64,000 nt of DNA from CAIVVT01 sp963757265 (GCA_963757265.1 CAVWRA010000004.1:310001-374000), one strand, 5' to 3'; counted from the stretch's first letter, positions 15,436 to 28,526 are shown. The notes: generated from the letters alone by a model not told the origin. Numbers and translations: made by a program.

Positions 15436-17412
15436 ATGAGCGTGACGTTTGTGCGGACCGCATTCCTTCTCACTGCTTGCTTCACCGTTTCCCTGTTCGC
15501 GCAGGCGCCCGCCACGGTGACCGGGGAGAATTCGCATCACGGCCCGCTGCGGCGTGGCATCGTGCCCGCGGCCATAACGCCGTCGGAGCCGGCCTCACGC
15601 CAGGCGGCGCCCGAAGCGCGCCATCCGCGCCCCGAGGCGACCTCCAATGCGACAACCGGGCCCAACCTGGCCGTGGACCGAGCGGCCGGCCGCCACCCCA
15701 TCAGCCCGTACGTTTACGGCATCAACAGCTATGGCCTGGACCAGCCCAGGACGATTCAGGCACTGGGCATACCGATCACCCGCTGGGGCGGGGACGCGAC
15801 GTCGGAGTATAACTGGCAGACCGATACGAGCAACACCGGCTCCGACTGGTATTTCGAGATCTACCCGCAAAACACTTCGAAGCCGGCATTCAATAAGGTC
15901 ACATTCGACAATTCCGCTTTCGACCTTTTCCACGCCAACAACCAGATCAACGGCGCCATCAGCATCGGCACCATCCCCATCATGGGCTGGGTGGGCAGCA
16001 GCTTTGCCAGTTACCCCGTGTGCGGCTACAGCGTCAAGAAGTACGGCGCGCAGCAGAAGACCGACCCGTACAACCCGGATTGCGGCAACGGGCTTACCAC
16101 CGCCGGCGCCGCGATCCTCACCAACGATCCGCACGATACCGACGTGACCGTGACTCCGAGCTACATGACCCAATGGGTCCAGCACGTCGTCGGCGTCTTC
16201 GGGCCGGCCGCGCGGAGCGGCGTCTCGATCTGGCAGATGGACAATGAACCGGTGTGGTGGAACGGCGTCCACCAGAGCGTGCATCCGCAGATGTCAACCT
16301 TTGACGAAGTGACCAACGACGGCCTGTCCTACGCTGCCGCGGTCAAGGCGGGCGATCCCACGGCCGCCGTCGCCGGGCCGATTACGTCCGGCTGGTCGGA
16401 CCTGTTTTTCTCGCGCACGGACATGCAATCCGGCTGGGACACCTCCCCCTACGATTACTGGGATAATCCGACGGACCGCAACGCCAATGGCAAAGGCCTG
16501 GATTTCGTGGCGTACTACATGCAGCAGTTCGCCAACTACGAGCAACAGCACGGGCAGCGGCTGCTGGATTATTTCGACATCCATGGTTACATGCCCGGCA
16601 CCAATCAGACCGGCGCCAGCGGCAACGAGGACGTGACCCCCGCCGGACAGGCCAAGCGCCTGCTTTCCACGCGCCTGTACTGGGACACCACTTTGATCCC
16701 CTACACCGACCCCAACTTTGCCTCCTGGACCTATGCCAGCGGCGGCGGTTCGATGTGGAACGAGTACCTGCTGGGCAGCCAATGGAAGCAGTGCCTATGC
16801 CTGATTCCGCGCATGAAGAACTGGGTCAACACTTACTACCCCGGAACGGGGCTTGGCATCACGGAATACTACTTGGGCGGGCAGGACGACATCAGCGGCG
16901 TGCTGGCCATGGCCGATTTGCTGGGCATCTTCGGCAGCCAGGGGCTGGACTACGCGACATGGTGGCCGTTCCACACCGTCACCGCCACGTCGCCCGGCGG
17001 CTTCTCCTTCCGCATCTACCGCAACTATGACGGTCACGGGCACGCGTTCGGAGAAATGGGGGTCTCGGCCACATCGGCGGATCAGGACCAGTTGTCGATC
17101 TACGCCGCCCAGAGGGCCGACAGCGCGTTGACACTGATGGTCATCAACAAGACCACTGGCGCCCTGAGCACGTTCGTCAGCCTCAACAACTTCGAGCCCG
17201 CCGGCCCGGTGCACGTGTTTCAATACAGCTCCTCCAACCTGGCCGCGATCATCCCGCAGGCTGATCTGGCCGCGACCGCCAGCGGATTCGCCGCCACCTT
17301 CCCGGGCTATTCCATGACCATGCTGGTGATCCCCGAATCGGGGAGCGTGCTGGAGCGGACCCCTGTGGTGCCGCGGCCGGCGCGTAACGGAGCGCCGCGC
17401 GAAAGGGAGTGA
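15436..17412 (+). CDS. secreted glycoside hydrolase family 44 (endoglucanase/xyloglucanase-like), 658 aa
   Basis: A signal peptide (FVRTAFLLTACFTVSLFAQ) and a roughly 60-residue linker lead to the GH44 core. ISPYVYGINSYGLDQP and ITRWGGDATSEYNWQTDTSN form the N-terminal GH44 block. WQMDNEPVWW holds the acid/base Glu, and LGITEYYLGGQDDISG holds the candidate nucleophile Glu. The C-terminal 120 residues form a beta-sandwich typical of the family. GH44 enzymes cut beta-1,4-glucans including xyloglucan and carboxymethylcellulose. The ATG at 15436 is preceded by a G-rich ribosome site. The next gene, uxaC, starts 187 bases on, so this region seems devoted to plant polysaccharides. Confidence 0.87.
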   Translation: MSVTFVRTAFLLTACFTVSLFAQAPATVTGENSHHGPLRRGIVPAAITPSEPASRQAAPEARHPRPEATSNATTGPNLAVDRAAGRHPISPYVYGINSYGLDQPRTIQALGIPITRWGGDATSEYNWQTDTSNTGSDWYFEIYPQNTSKPAFNKVTFDNSAFDLFHANNQINGAISIGTIPIMGWVGSSFASYPVCGYSVKKYGAQQKTDPYNPDCGNGLTTAGAAILTNDPHDTDVTVTPSYMTQWVQHVVGVFGPAARSGVSIWQMDNEPVWWNGVHQSVHPQMSTFDEVTNDGLSYAAAVKAGDPTAAVAGPITSGWSDLFFSRTDMQSGWDTSPYDYWDNPTDRNANGKGLDFVAYYMQQFANYEQQHGQRLLDYFDIHGYMPGTNQTGASGNEDVTPAGQAKRLLSTRLYWDTTLIPYTDPNFASWTYASGGGSMWNEYLLGSQWKQCLCLIPRMKNWVNTYYPGTGLGITEYYLGGQDDISGVLAMADLLGIFGSQGLDYATWWPFHTVTATSPGGFSFRIYRNYDGHGHAFGEMGVSATSADQDQLSIYAAQRADSALTLMVINKTTGALSTFVSLNNFEPAGPVHVFQYSSSNLAAIIPQADLAATASGFAATFPGYSMTMLVIPESGSVLERTPVVPRPARNGAPRERE

Positions 17413-17599
17413 GGCGCCGCGCGGGACAGCGGGTTTTCGGCGTCGAAAGACCGTGAATTTGCCACAACAACACCATAAGACTGCGCCACTCAGGGCAGCG
17501 GTGCCCGCCGCAAAGGCAAGAAGCATCCATGGGCGGCTATCTGTAGTAGAGTGTTGTTGAACTGTTCCAGTGAGGGCGAGGTGGTGTTGAGTCTCTGTT

Positions 17600-19018
17600 A
17601 TGCCCTTTATCCATAATGAGTTCCTGCTAGGCAACGCGGCCGCCCGGAAGCTCTATCACCACTGGGCCGAGGACGGGCCGATTCTGGACTACCACTGCCA
17701 TCTCCCGCCGCGGGACATCGCCGAGAACCGGCGTTTCGCCAACCTGTTCGAGATCTGGCTGGAGGGCGATCACTACAAATGGCGGGCGATGCGCGCCAAC
17801 GGCGTTCCGGAGAACCTGTGCAGCGGCGCGGGGGACCCTTACGACAAGTTCATGGCGTGGGCCAGCACGGTACCGAGCACACTGCGTAACCCGTTGTATC
17901 ATTGGACTCATCTCGAACTGAAGCGGTACTTCGGGATCGACGACCTGCTGGACGGAACGACGGCGCCGCGCATCTGGGAGATTACGCAAGCCAAGCTGGC
18001 CGGCGACGAGTTGTCGGTGTGGGGCATCCTCAAGAAGTTCGATGTGCGCTGCGTGTGCACGAGCGACGATCCGGTGGACGATCTGCGCTGGCACTGGCAG
18101 TTGCAGAGCCTGGCGTGCCCGGCGGCGGTGTTCCCGACCTTTCGGCCGGACAAGGCTCTGACCGTGCATATTCCGGAGGTCTTCAACGCCTGGACCGAAA
18201 AGCTGGGCGAGGCGGCGAACCTGGAAATCCGCACCTGGACCGATTTTCTGGAGGCGCTGCGCCGGCGGCACGATTTCTTCCACACCATGGGCTGCCGATT
18301 GTCGGACCACGGTCTGGCCTTCTGTCCGCCGATGGACGGGACGGAGGCGGAGGCGGCGACGGCGTTCCAGCGGGCGCGGCTGGGCGTGGCGGCCTCGACT
18401 GCGCAGCAGCAGCGTTTCGCCGGTTTTCTGATGCGCTTTTTCGGCCGTCTGGACGCCGAGAAGGGCTGGACCAAGCAGTTGCACCTGGGCGCGCGGCGCG
18501 GCAACAGCACGCGCGGATTTCTGCAGGCCGGCCCGGACAGTGGTTTTGATTCGATCGGCGACTGGCCGCAGATCGATGCGCTGGGGGCCTATCTGGATGC
18601 GCTGGAGCGCGAGAACAGCCTGCCCAAAATGGTGCTGTATAACCTGAATCCAGGGGACTTTTACGCCTTTGCGACGATGGCCGGCAATTTCATGGGGGGG
18701 CGCCCGGGCGAGGCCGCGGTAGCGGGCCGGGTCCAACTCGGCAGCGGGTGGTGGTTCCTGGATCAGAAGGAAGGCATCGAGGCACAGCTCAATGCCCTGT
18801 CGAACTGCGGGCTGCTGGCGCGCTTCATCGGCATGCTGACCGACTCGCGCAGCTTCATGTCGTTCCCGCGCCACGAGTACTTCCGGCGGGTGCTGGCCAA
18901 CCTGCTGGGCCGGGACATGGAACAGGGCCTGATTCCGGACCGCGAGGAACTGGTGGGCACGATGATCCGCGGCATCTGCTACTCCAACGCGCGCAGCTTT
19001 CTGGGTTTGTCGATCTAG
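17600..19018 (+). CDS. uxaC: glucuronate isomerase
   Basis: UxaC interconverts D-glucuronate/fructuronate and D-galacturonate/tagaturonate in the cytoplasm, the entry step of hexuronate catabolism. The sequence shows ILDYHCHLPPRDIAEN with the metal-binding HxH pair near residue 30. VCTSDDPVDDLRWH, DHGLAFCP and FMGGRPGEAAVAGRVQLGSGWWFLDQKEG follow in the order of the family. At 472 residues it is full length. No other hexuronate genes (uxaA, uxaB, kdg) lie in the window. Confidence 0.95.
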   Translation: MPFIHNEFLLGNAAARKLYHHWAEDGPILDYHCHLPPRDIAENRRFANLFEIWLEGDHYKWRAMRANGVPENLCSGAGDPYDKFMAWASTVPSTLRNPLYHWTHLELKRYFGIDDLLDGTTAPRIWEITQAKLAGDELSVWGILKKFDVRCVCTSDDPVDDLRWHWQLQSLACPAAVFPTFRPDKALTVHIPEVFNAWTEKLGEAANLEIRTWTDFLEALRRRHDFFHTMGCRLSDHGLAFCPPMDGTEAEAATAFQRARLGVAASTAQQQRFAGFLMRFFGRLDAEKGWTKQLHLGARRGNSTRGFLQAGPDSGFDSIGDWPQIDALGAYLDALERENSLPKMVLYNLNPGDFYAFATMAGNFMGGRPGEAAVAGRVQLGSGWWFLDQKEGIEAQLNALSNCGLLARFIGMLTDSRSFMSFPRHEYFRRVLANLLGRDMEQGLIPDREELVGTMIRGICYSNARSFLGLSI

Positions 19019-19145
19019 CGGCCTGTTTCTCACACGGAAGCGCGCGCCCGGTGCGGTTGCGGCGTCGTGGTCACAACCGGCCGGAGACGGGGAGGAGATC
19101 CAAGTGGGGCGAGGTGTTGAGACCTTACCAGGACGGTACCTGACG

Positions 19146-20333
19146 GTGGACCGTCGCCATTTCCTGTACATGGGCGCCGCCGCGTTCGCTCCGGGCTGGG
19201 CGCAGTCCCATGCCGGCGATGAGCCGTCTGCGGCCGAAAACGTCGGCCTGCCACCGATTCCATACCCGAAAAGTAAGGTCATCAAGGGGATCCGATGGCT
19301 TGGCGAACCCCTCCATGACCGCAATTACGGCGACACGTGGGGCTCTACGTGGGCAGACGACGATCTTGTCTACTCGGTCGGCGATGACACTTCCGGAACA
19401 GGCCCTGTGGGCTGGAATCTCTCCGTCTACAAAGTAGCGGGCATGCCTCCCGGCCATGTCGTGACGCGCGTCAACGAGATGCGGGAGTATGACAAGGCCG
19501 GGGCAGGGCATTGGTGGAAGGGCGCGGGCATGGCCTCGATCGACGGCGTCCTGTACATGGGAATCTACAGCCAGTCGGTTCCCGGCCAGGGCTCCGCCAC
19601 AAAGATCTCCTTCAATGCCAACCATGCTTCGATCATCCTGTCAGCCGATCACGGGAAGACTTGGAAGCCCACAGCCACGGTCGAAAGTCCGCTGTTCCCC
19701 GGCAAGGAGTTCCCCACGCCGTTCTTTGTACAGTACGGCAGAGATTATTCGGATGCCATGGACGACTACGTTTACCTCGTTTCAAACGACGGGGGCTGGA
19801 ACAACTGGAACCGGATGATCCTGGCACGGGTTCCGCGCAGGATGATTAGGCAACTGAACCGATCCGACTGGGAGTTCTTCACTGGCACGGGAAGGCACAG
19901 CGTACCGCTGTGGGGTCGCGATGTTCGCCAGGCCAGAGCTGTTTTCGAGCACCAAGGCTATACCAGCATGACGGGCATGCAGTATGTGCCGGCAGTTCAG
20001 CGTTTCGTCCTGGGCCAGTGGGCGTACGTGGCGATGAAGGGAGGCGGCGACCGGACCGAGGCTTGTCCGGCAGCACCGCCGTGGCATCGGGGAGCGAAGC
20101 ACGAAACGGCGGACCAAACCATGCTGTGTTTGTACGAAGCGCCAAAGCCCTGGGGCCCCTGGCGGCTGTTTCATGCACAACCCAAGTGGGGTCCGGCATA
20201 CTACAACCCGAACTTCCCATCCAAGTGGTTCGAGAACAGGGGGCAACGACTGTGGATCGTCGAGGGAGGCAATTACCGCGGTCCCGCCGGAGGATACAAT
20301 TTCACGGTGCAGCAACTCGAATTGATCCTGTAG
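19146..20333 (+). CDS. Tat-exported DUF4185-like protein, about 395 aa
   Basis: The frame opens with a GTG at 19104, but a GTG at 19146 gives VDRRHFLYMGAAAFAPGWAQ, a twin-arginine-type signal with RRxFL directly at the N-terminus. The mature protein contains YGDTWGSTWADDDLVYSVGDD, HASIILSADHGKTWKPT and YVYLVSNDGGWNNWNRMILARVPR. These Asp-box-like and DUF4185-type motifs suggest a five-bladed propeller related to sialidases and GH-like carbohydrate-active proteins. It is probably exported, and a glycan-binding or hydrolytic role is inferred. It follows uxaC by about 100 bases. The starting codon is uncertain. Confidence 0.6.
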   Translation: MDRRHFLYMGAAAFAPGWAQSHAGDEPSAAENVGLPPIPYPKSKVIKGIRWLGEPLHDRNYGDTWGSTWADDDLVYSVGDDTSGTGPVGWNLSVYKVAGMPPGHVVTRVNEMREYDKAGAGHWWKGAGMASIDGVLYMGIYSQSVPGQGSATKISFNANHASIILSADHGKTWKPTATVESPLFPGKEFPTPFFVQYGRDYSDAMDDYVYLVSNDGGWNNWNRMILARVPRRMIRQLNRSDWEFFTGTGRHSVPLWGRDVRQARAVFEHQGYTSMTGMQYVPAVQRFVLGQWAYVAMKGGGDRTEACPAAPPWHRGAKHETADQTMLCLYEAPKPWGPWRLFHAQPKWGPAYYNPNFPSKWFENRGQRLWIVEGGNYRGPAGGYNFTVQQLELIL

Positions 20334-20338
20334 GCAAT

Positions 20339-20609
20339 TAGGGCCTGCTCACGCTACGCGGACGGTGGCGACGGGAGCCGGTTTTCCCGAGTTCCAGGAG
20401 CGAGGAGCGACGCCTACCGGGCCTCTGCGAGCGACGAGCGACGCGGAAATCGTGGAAACGGCGCGCGTCCCTCCGCACTTGCGGGCGAAAAGCGCCTCAG
20501 CCTTCGTTGTCGTCCTCCCCTTGGATTGGCCAAAGCCATCGTCCTCCGCCTCGCCTGAGACGCTTTTCCCGCGCAACGCCATCCGTTCGGGTAGCGTGAA
20601 CAGGTCCTA
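20339..20609 (-). repeat. TA-flanked terminal-inverted-repeat element, full copy A
   Basis: This roughly 271-base unit is bounded by TA-GGGCCTGCTCAC at the left and GTGAACAGGTCC-TA at the right, which are inverted matches. Its reverse complement aligns over nearly its whole length with the copy at 28063-28335. The first 55 bases of the same orientation are also present at 26163-26217. Size, inverted ends and TA flanks fit a non-autonomous MITE-like element. It fills most of the gap between the DUF4185-like gene and the FAD oxidoreductase. Confidence 0.8.
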
Positions 20610-20766
20610 GGAAGCCGCAACGACCCATGGTTCCGACGGGGCGCGCTGAAGCGCCGATTTAGGCCGGTTATTCTCAACCAAGACCATTAAGAATCAATGA
20701 TGTATAAGGTTGAGCCGCCGATCTTCGGCGGTTGCGGATGATTCCACCCCATCCGCCTGGCGGCAA

Positions 20767-20775
20767 TGATATGGT
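20767..20775 (+). promoter_or_regulatory. extended -10 promoter candidate for the FAD oxidoreductase
   Basis: TGA-TATGGT is an extended -10 pattern. It abuts the ATG at 20776, so that ATG would lie upstream of or at the transcription start. This favours the ATG at 20836 as the real start codon. Confidence 0.4.
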
Positions 20776-20835
20776 ATGAAAACGACTGCAGAAGGCGCAG
20801 CGGCAGAGCGCGCCGCGCTGAGGAAACAGGGCCAG

Positions 20836-22167
20836 ATGAGTGAACCTGACGTTCTGATCGTAGGAGCGGGACTGGCGGGCATCTGTTGCGCGCGGACGCT
20901 CCACCGGCATGGGGTCGCGGCGCGGATTCTGGAAGCCGCGGACGGCATCGGCGGGCGGGTGCGCAGCGATCGCCAGGAGGGGTTCATTCTGGATCGCGGG
21001 TTTCAGGTGTTGCTGACGGCCTATCCCGAGGCGCTGGAACAGCTGGATTACGACGCGTTGGGGTTGCGGGCGTTCCTTTCGGGCGCGACCATCCGCTACC
21101 ACGGGCGGTTCCTGCGGCTCAGCGACCCGGCGCGCGTATCTGGAGGACTGCTGAACAACCTGTTCCTGCCGATCGGGTCGCTGGCCGACAAGTACCGGCT
21201 GTGGAAACTGCGCTATGACGTGACGCACTTGAGCATTGAGGAGATCTTCGCGGCGCCCGAGACCACCACGCTGCAGGCGCTGCGGCAGCGCGGCTTCTCG
21301 ACGCGGATGGTGGAGACGCTGTTCAAACCGCTGCTGGGCGGCATGATGCTGGACGCCAAGCTCACGGCCTCTTCGCGATTGTTCGAATTCCTGTTCAAGA
21401 TGTTGACCGAAGGCGACGCGGCGCTGCCCGGGGAGGGGATCGGCGCGATCCCGGCACAGCTGGCGAAGGAGCTGCCGGAGGGATGTATTGCGTTGAATAC
21501 GCGGGTGCAATCGGCGAGCCCGAGGGAGGTGGTGCTGGCCTCGGGCGAGGCGCTGCGGGCCAGCTCGGTGGTGGTGGCCACGGATGGAGCGGAGGCGGCG
21601 CGGCTGCTGGGCCTGGCGCACGCGATCAACTCGCGTAGCGTATCGGTGCTGTACTTCACGGCCCATGAGCCGCCGCTGGAAGAGCCGATCGTCGTGCTGA
21701 ACGGGGGCAGCCGCGGGCCGGTGAGCATCCTGTGTGTGCCCAACCTGGTCCAGCCCAGCTACGCGCCGCTGGGAGAGTGGCTGATTTCAGCGACGGTGTT
21801 GGGATGGCCGACCAGCGACGACAAGCTGCTGATCAACACCGTGCGGGCGCAGTTGCGGCGCTGGTACGGGCTGATAGCGCAGGAGTGGCGGCTGCTGCGG
21901 CTGTACCGGATCCAGAACGCCCATCCGGTGATTTATCCGCTGGACTGGGAGCAGCCGCCGCGGCTGCAGGAGGGGCTGTACTGCTGTGGCGACCACCGCG
22001 CCACGCCTTCGTTCCAGGGAGCGATGATGTCGGGGCGGCGGGCGGCGGAGGCGCTGCTGAGGGAGCTCGGCATCGAACTCCAGCCGGGCCCGGACCAGCC
22101 GCTCAACTCGGCCCACCGGCGCGGCCCGGCGGGGGCGCCGAAGGAGGTCGAGGAGGACGATGACTGA
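20836..22167 (+). CDS. FAD-dependent amine-oxidase/protoporphyrinogen-oxidase-like flavoprotein, 443 aa
   Basis: The protein opens MSEPDVLIVGAGLAGICCARTL with the Rossmann GxGxxG dinucleotide site. ILEAADGIGGRVRSDRQEGFILDRGFQVLL follows, the RxGGR/DRGFQ signature of the flavin amine oxidase and phytoene-desaturase-like group. Further FAD contacts are SSVVVATDGAEAARLLG and the C-terminal LYCCGDHRATPSFQGAMMSGRRAAEALL. Substrate is not readable; carotenoid, porphyrin or amine are all possible. The ATG at 20836 is chosen over 20776 because an AGGAAACAGG ribosome-like site precedes it and a -10 box overlaps the upstream ATG. Confidence 0.8.
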   Translation: MSEPDVLIVGAGLAGICCARTLHRHGVAARILEAADGIGGRVRSDRQEGFILDRGFQVLLTAYPEALEQLDYDALGLRAFLSGATIRYHGRFLRLSDPARVSGGLLNNLFLPIGSLADKYRLWKLRYDVTHLSIEEIFAAPETTTLQALRQRGFSTRMVETLFKPLLGGMMLDAKLTASSRLFEFLFKMLTEGDAALPGEGIGAIPAQLAKELPEGCIALNTRVQSASPREVVLASGEALRASSVVVATDGAEAARLLGLAHAINSRSVSVLYFTAHEPPLEEPIVVLNGGSRGPVSILCVPNLVQPSYAPLGEWLISATVLGWPTSDDKLLINTVRAQLRRWYGLIAQEWRLLRLYRIQNAHPVIYPLDWEQPPRLQEGLYCCGDHRATPSFQGAMMSGRRAAEALLRELGIELQPGPDQPLNSAHRRGPAGAPKEVEEDDD

Positions 22168-22296
22168 GTCCCGCGCCGGGGGTGGCAGGCGCGCGGCAAA
22201 CGGCTCAAATGAGCGTCGTTTGGCGGTAACTCACTGATTCCCGGTTAAGAATAGGCTCTCGCGAGCCGTCTCGCCATTTTGCGGCCAGGGCCCGTC

Positions 22297-22450
22297 GAAG
22301 AACCACTGCTTGCGGTCGCGGCTGCGTCACAAGACGCGGCTCCGTCATAGCACAACCGCTCCTTGCAGTCGCGGCTCCGTAACAACACGCGGCCGCGCCA
22401 CAGCACAACCGGTCCTTGCAGTCGCGGCTCCGTACGACAGACGCGACTCG
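22297..22450. repeat. 53-base tandem repeat, about three units
   Basis: The segment TCCTTGCAGTCGCGGCT begins at 22360 and 22413, with a diverged unit at 22307, giving a 53-base period. Each unit contains the GTCGCGGCTC core of the dispersed REP-like family seen at 36148, 36199, 40559 and 57622. The repeat occupies the centre of the 404-base gap before the histidine kinase. The rest of that gap shows nothing gene-like. Confidence 0.75.
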
Positions 22451-22571
22451 TCGCGGAAGATGCTCGCGGCACGCCGTTGGGGGATTGCAATTGGATCAGA
22501 CCAGGCGCGTTCCGAACGATAAGAGACGAGAGTCCCGTTGTCACCCGGGCACTCCCTAGGAAACGCCTGGC

Positions 22572-26162
<3,591 letters not shown>

Positions 26163-26165
<3 letters not shown>

Positions 26166-26217
26166 GGCCTGTTCACGCTACCCGAACGGAGGGCGTTGCG
26201 CGCGAAAAGCGCCTCAG
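26163..26217 (+). repeat. TIR element, truncated copy C
   Basis: Fifty-five bases match the left end of copy B (28063-28335) with two differences and then stop abruptly. It lies exactly between two convergent genes. The TAG of its left end is the stop codon of the histidine kinase, and the TCA near its broken end is the reverse-strand stop of the next gene. Confidence 0.75.
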
Positions 26218-26765
26218 TGCAGGACCACCGTGTCCTGGGAATCGGCTGCGCGGTGGATGGCGCCGACTTTGCCGTCGCGCAGCTGGAAGTCCAGGTCGCG
26301 GCCAGCGCGCGAGTAAAGGAGCGTTTCTCCGCCGGCGGTGGAGGAAGCGAATTTCATGGACGGTGGACCGAAGCGGCGCACGACCTCGGCATAGTCCATG
26401 CCTTCCTTGATACCCGCAGGATCCTCATAGGAGACGGCCGGAGCGGACGGCGCAGGGGACGCCGGCGCGAGGACCAGCGCGGAGGCGGGGTCCGCAGCGG
26501 AGGCGCGGGCCGAGCCGGCGCGCGCGGATGAAGCCGCGGCGGAGGGGCTTGCGCCGGGGGCGGACTCGGTCAGAGGCCTGAGCGTGGGCGGCGCGGGCGT
26601 GGCTCCGTGGATCTTGCTGAGCTTATCCCCGGTGACCTGGCCCAAACGCCGGCCCGCCACGGCCATGCCGGTAACCGTGGCCGTGCCCAGGCCGTATTCC
26701 ACAATTGCCTGGGCGGCCAGTCCCGCGGGGAGGGCCAATAAGACGATTCCAAGGCGCAGAAACAT
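26214..26765 (-). CDS. secreted protein with BamE/SmpA-like C-terminal domain, 183 aa
   Basis: The N-terminus MFLRLGIVLLALPAGLAAQ is a signal peptide. A roughly 60-residue Ala/Ser/Pro-rich linker leads to a C-terminal domain, IKEGMDYAEVVRRFGPPSMKFASS, then GGETLLYSRAGRDLDFQLRDGKVGAI. The G-x-xx-EVxxxFGPP-x opening, then a beta hairpin, resembles the BamE/SmpA-OmlA fold, suggesting an envelope role. The stop codon lies inside the truncated repeat at 26163-26217, so the original C-terminus may have been altered by that repeat. Confidence 0.6.
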   Translation of the reverse strand: MFLRLGIVLLALPAGLAAQAIVEYGLGTATVTGMAVAGRRLGQVTGDKLSKIHGATPAPPTLRPLTESAPGASPSAAASSARAGSARASAADPASALVLAPASPAPSAPAVSYEDPAGIKEGMDYAEVVRRFGPPSMKFASSTAGGETLLYSRAGRDLDFQLRDGKVGAIHRAADSQDTVVLH

Positions 26766-26960
26766 GGGTTGCCTCTGCGGACAGTATAACCCCCGTTGTG
26801 TGAAACAGTGGCTTCAGCTTTCCGCCTCAATTTATTACTGAAGAGTATGGATTATTTCGGGGAACCGGGATACACTCTCAGGATGAGGGGGCGGGGGCGG
26901 GGAGGAGCGCCCCCCCTTGCGGCGTAGATCAACAAGTATAGAGGGGATGCAGGTTCAACC

Positions 26961-27743
26961 ATGACGAAACGACTACTGGCTGCCATGACGGTGCTGTGCG
27001 CGGGCGTTACGGTGTCCGCTCAGCAGCTTCCCAAGTCCCTGACCTCAGTGGCGCTGTTCAAGGTGCCTCCGGGGCAGGAGAGCGCTTTCGTAGAGAAGGG
27101 GAAGAGTTTTGCGACCCTGTTCGACAAACTGATGTCCGAGGGCGTGGTGAACGCCTATGGCATAGACGTCAACCTGCTGCACGTGCCGGGGAACACGAAC
27201 GTCGCGTTCTGGGTGGAGGTGCCTGACTTTGCCGCATTGGACAAGTTGGTGAAAGCGGAGCAGGGGTTCGAAAAGGAGCGTGCCGGCCTGATGCAGGAGC
27301 TGCGCGCCATGTCCGACCCGGCCACGCATCACGACCTGATCGTGGGCACGCGGGAGAGTAACGGCCGGAGCATACCGGCGGGCAGCACGCCGATCAACGA
27401 TTTCGACATGGTGCGGGTGAAGCAGGGGCGGATGGGCGAGTTCCTGGAGCTGTTCCGCAAGTATGACCAGCCGGTTCTCGACAAGCTGGTGGCGGACGGG
27501 GTCATTTACGCCTATGAGGTCGACACCGAAGCGGTGCATACGATGGAGCCGGGCCAGGTGTGGACGATCGTGGTGCTGCCGGATCTGGGCGCCAAGGACA
27601 AGGTGGCAGGGGCGTTTCTGACGGCTTATAAGAACATCCCGGCGGGCGAGCGCGCCATGGTGGACAAGATGCACTACGACATGATCGTTGCCGGCTCGCA
27701 CCGCGACGAACTTGCGGTCAGCATGGTGTTCAAGATGAAGTAG
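26961..27743 (+). CDS. secreted protein with two dimeric alpha/beta-barrel-like repeats, 260 aa
   Basis: A signal peptide (MTKRLLAAMTVLCAGVTVSAQ) precedes a mature protein that seems to contain two related halves. The first holds TSVALFKVPPGQESAFVEKGKSFATLFDKLMSEGVVNAYGIDVNLLH. The second holds FDMVRVKQGRMGEFLELFRKYDQPVLDKLVADGVIYAYEVDTEAVH. Each has the beta-alpha pattern of the dimeric alpha/beta-barrel (ABM/Dabb) superfamily, so one chain may mimic a dimer. No catalytic residues stand out. A TACACT -10-like box and a G/C-rich hairpin lie upstream. It is exported; function unknown. Confidence 0.6.
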   Translation: MTKRLLAAMTVLCAGVTVSAQQLPKSLTSVALFKVPPGQESAFVEKGKSFATLFDKLMSEGVVNAYGIDVNLLHVPGNTNVAFWVEVPDFAALDKLVKAEQGFEKERAGLMQELRAMSDPATHHDLIVGTRESNGRSIPAGSTPINDFDMVRVKQGRMGEFLELFRKYDQPVLDKLVADGVIYAYEVDTEAVHTMEPGQVWTIVVLPDLGAKDKVAGAFLTAYKNIPAGERAMVDKMHYDMIVAGSHRDELAVSMVFKMK

Positions 27744-28062
27744 ACGCCACAGGCGCTGTTCCGCCCTCGCGCCAGAGCAGTACTGTACCCCCTAGTACAA
27801 ACGCGGTTGAAACTGGCCGAGGAAATACATATTCTGGCATTGGGAAGCAAGGATTGGAGGGATTCGACTCTGATCCGCTTTCTGCCGGGGGGTCTGGTGA
27901 TGCCGCAGCATCCAGGCCCCCCAATCTTTTCATCGGCCGACGAAGGCCCGCTGAGAAACCCCGCTCAAAGCCCAACCTGGAAGCGACGCTCCTGGCTCTC
28001 CCGGCAGCGAGTACGCCCGGGCGATGGCGGGCCCTGCCCGGATCCAGGATTGGCGCTTGCGC
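27744..28062. other. gap without a recognisable gene
   Basis: This 319-base stretch between the secreted Dabb-like gene and repeat copy B contains only short overlapping frames with poor codon signal. Nothing here resembles an RNA gene or promoter strongly enough to call. Confidence 0.5.
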
Positions 28063-28335
28063 TAGGGCCTGTTCACACTACCCGAACGGATGGCGTTGCG
28101 CGCGAAAAGCGCCTCAGGCGAGGCGGAGGACGATGACTTTGGCCACTCCAAGGCGAGGACGACAACGAAGGCTGAGGCGGTTTTCGCCCGCAAGCGCGCA
28201 GGGACGGGGCGGGTTTTTCCGATTTCTGCGTCGCTCGTCGCTCGCCGCACGCCCGGTATGCGTCGCTCCTCGCTCCTGGAACTCGGGAAAACCGGCTCCC
28301 GTCGCCAGAAGTCCGGGTAGTGTGAACAGGCCCTA
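28063..28335 (+). repeat. TA-flanked terminal-inverted-repeat element, full copy B
   Basis: The unit begins TA-GGGCCTGTTCAC and ends GTGAACAGGCCC-TA, so the twelve-base ends are perfect inverted repeats. It aligns with the reverse complement of copy A over about 270 bases with scattered substitutions. An internal CGCCTCAG...CTGAGGCG pair allows further folding. A 76-codon frame is open in both full copies but its differences are mostly amino-acid-changing, so it is unlikely to be coding. Confidence 0.8.
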
Positions 28336-28526
28336 ATTCCGCCCCGCGCGGCGGGCCAAGACCCGGCGGCGGCACGGACGCGCGGGTGGGCCGGAGCAGT
28401 TCCAGGACTAAGCGATGCTGGTCCTGGGAGCTTTGATATCTGACATTCACAAGGGATTTGGACGATTCTGAAGAGGCGCAATGGGCGCTCGTGAAAAGTC
28501 AACAATGCCGGGTTGGCCCGGCAGCA

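Noticed and set aside
20349..20582. Short conserved frame (MALRGKSVSGEAEDDGFG) inside the TIR element, also open in copy B
   Set aside because: Between the two copies seven of about eight differences in the first 42 codons change the amino acid, so coding selection is not evident; copy C also lacks the start codon.
22297..22450. Possible CRISPR array at the 53-base tandem
   Set aside because: Units abut without unique spacers of constant length and there are no cas genes nearby.
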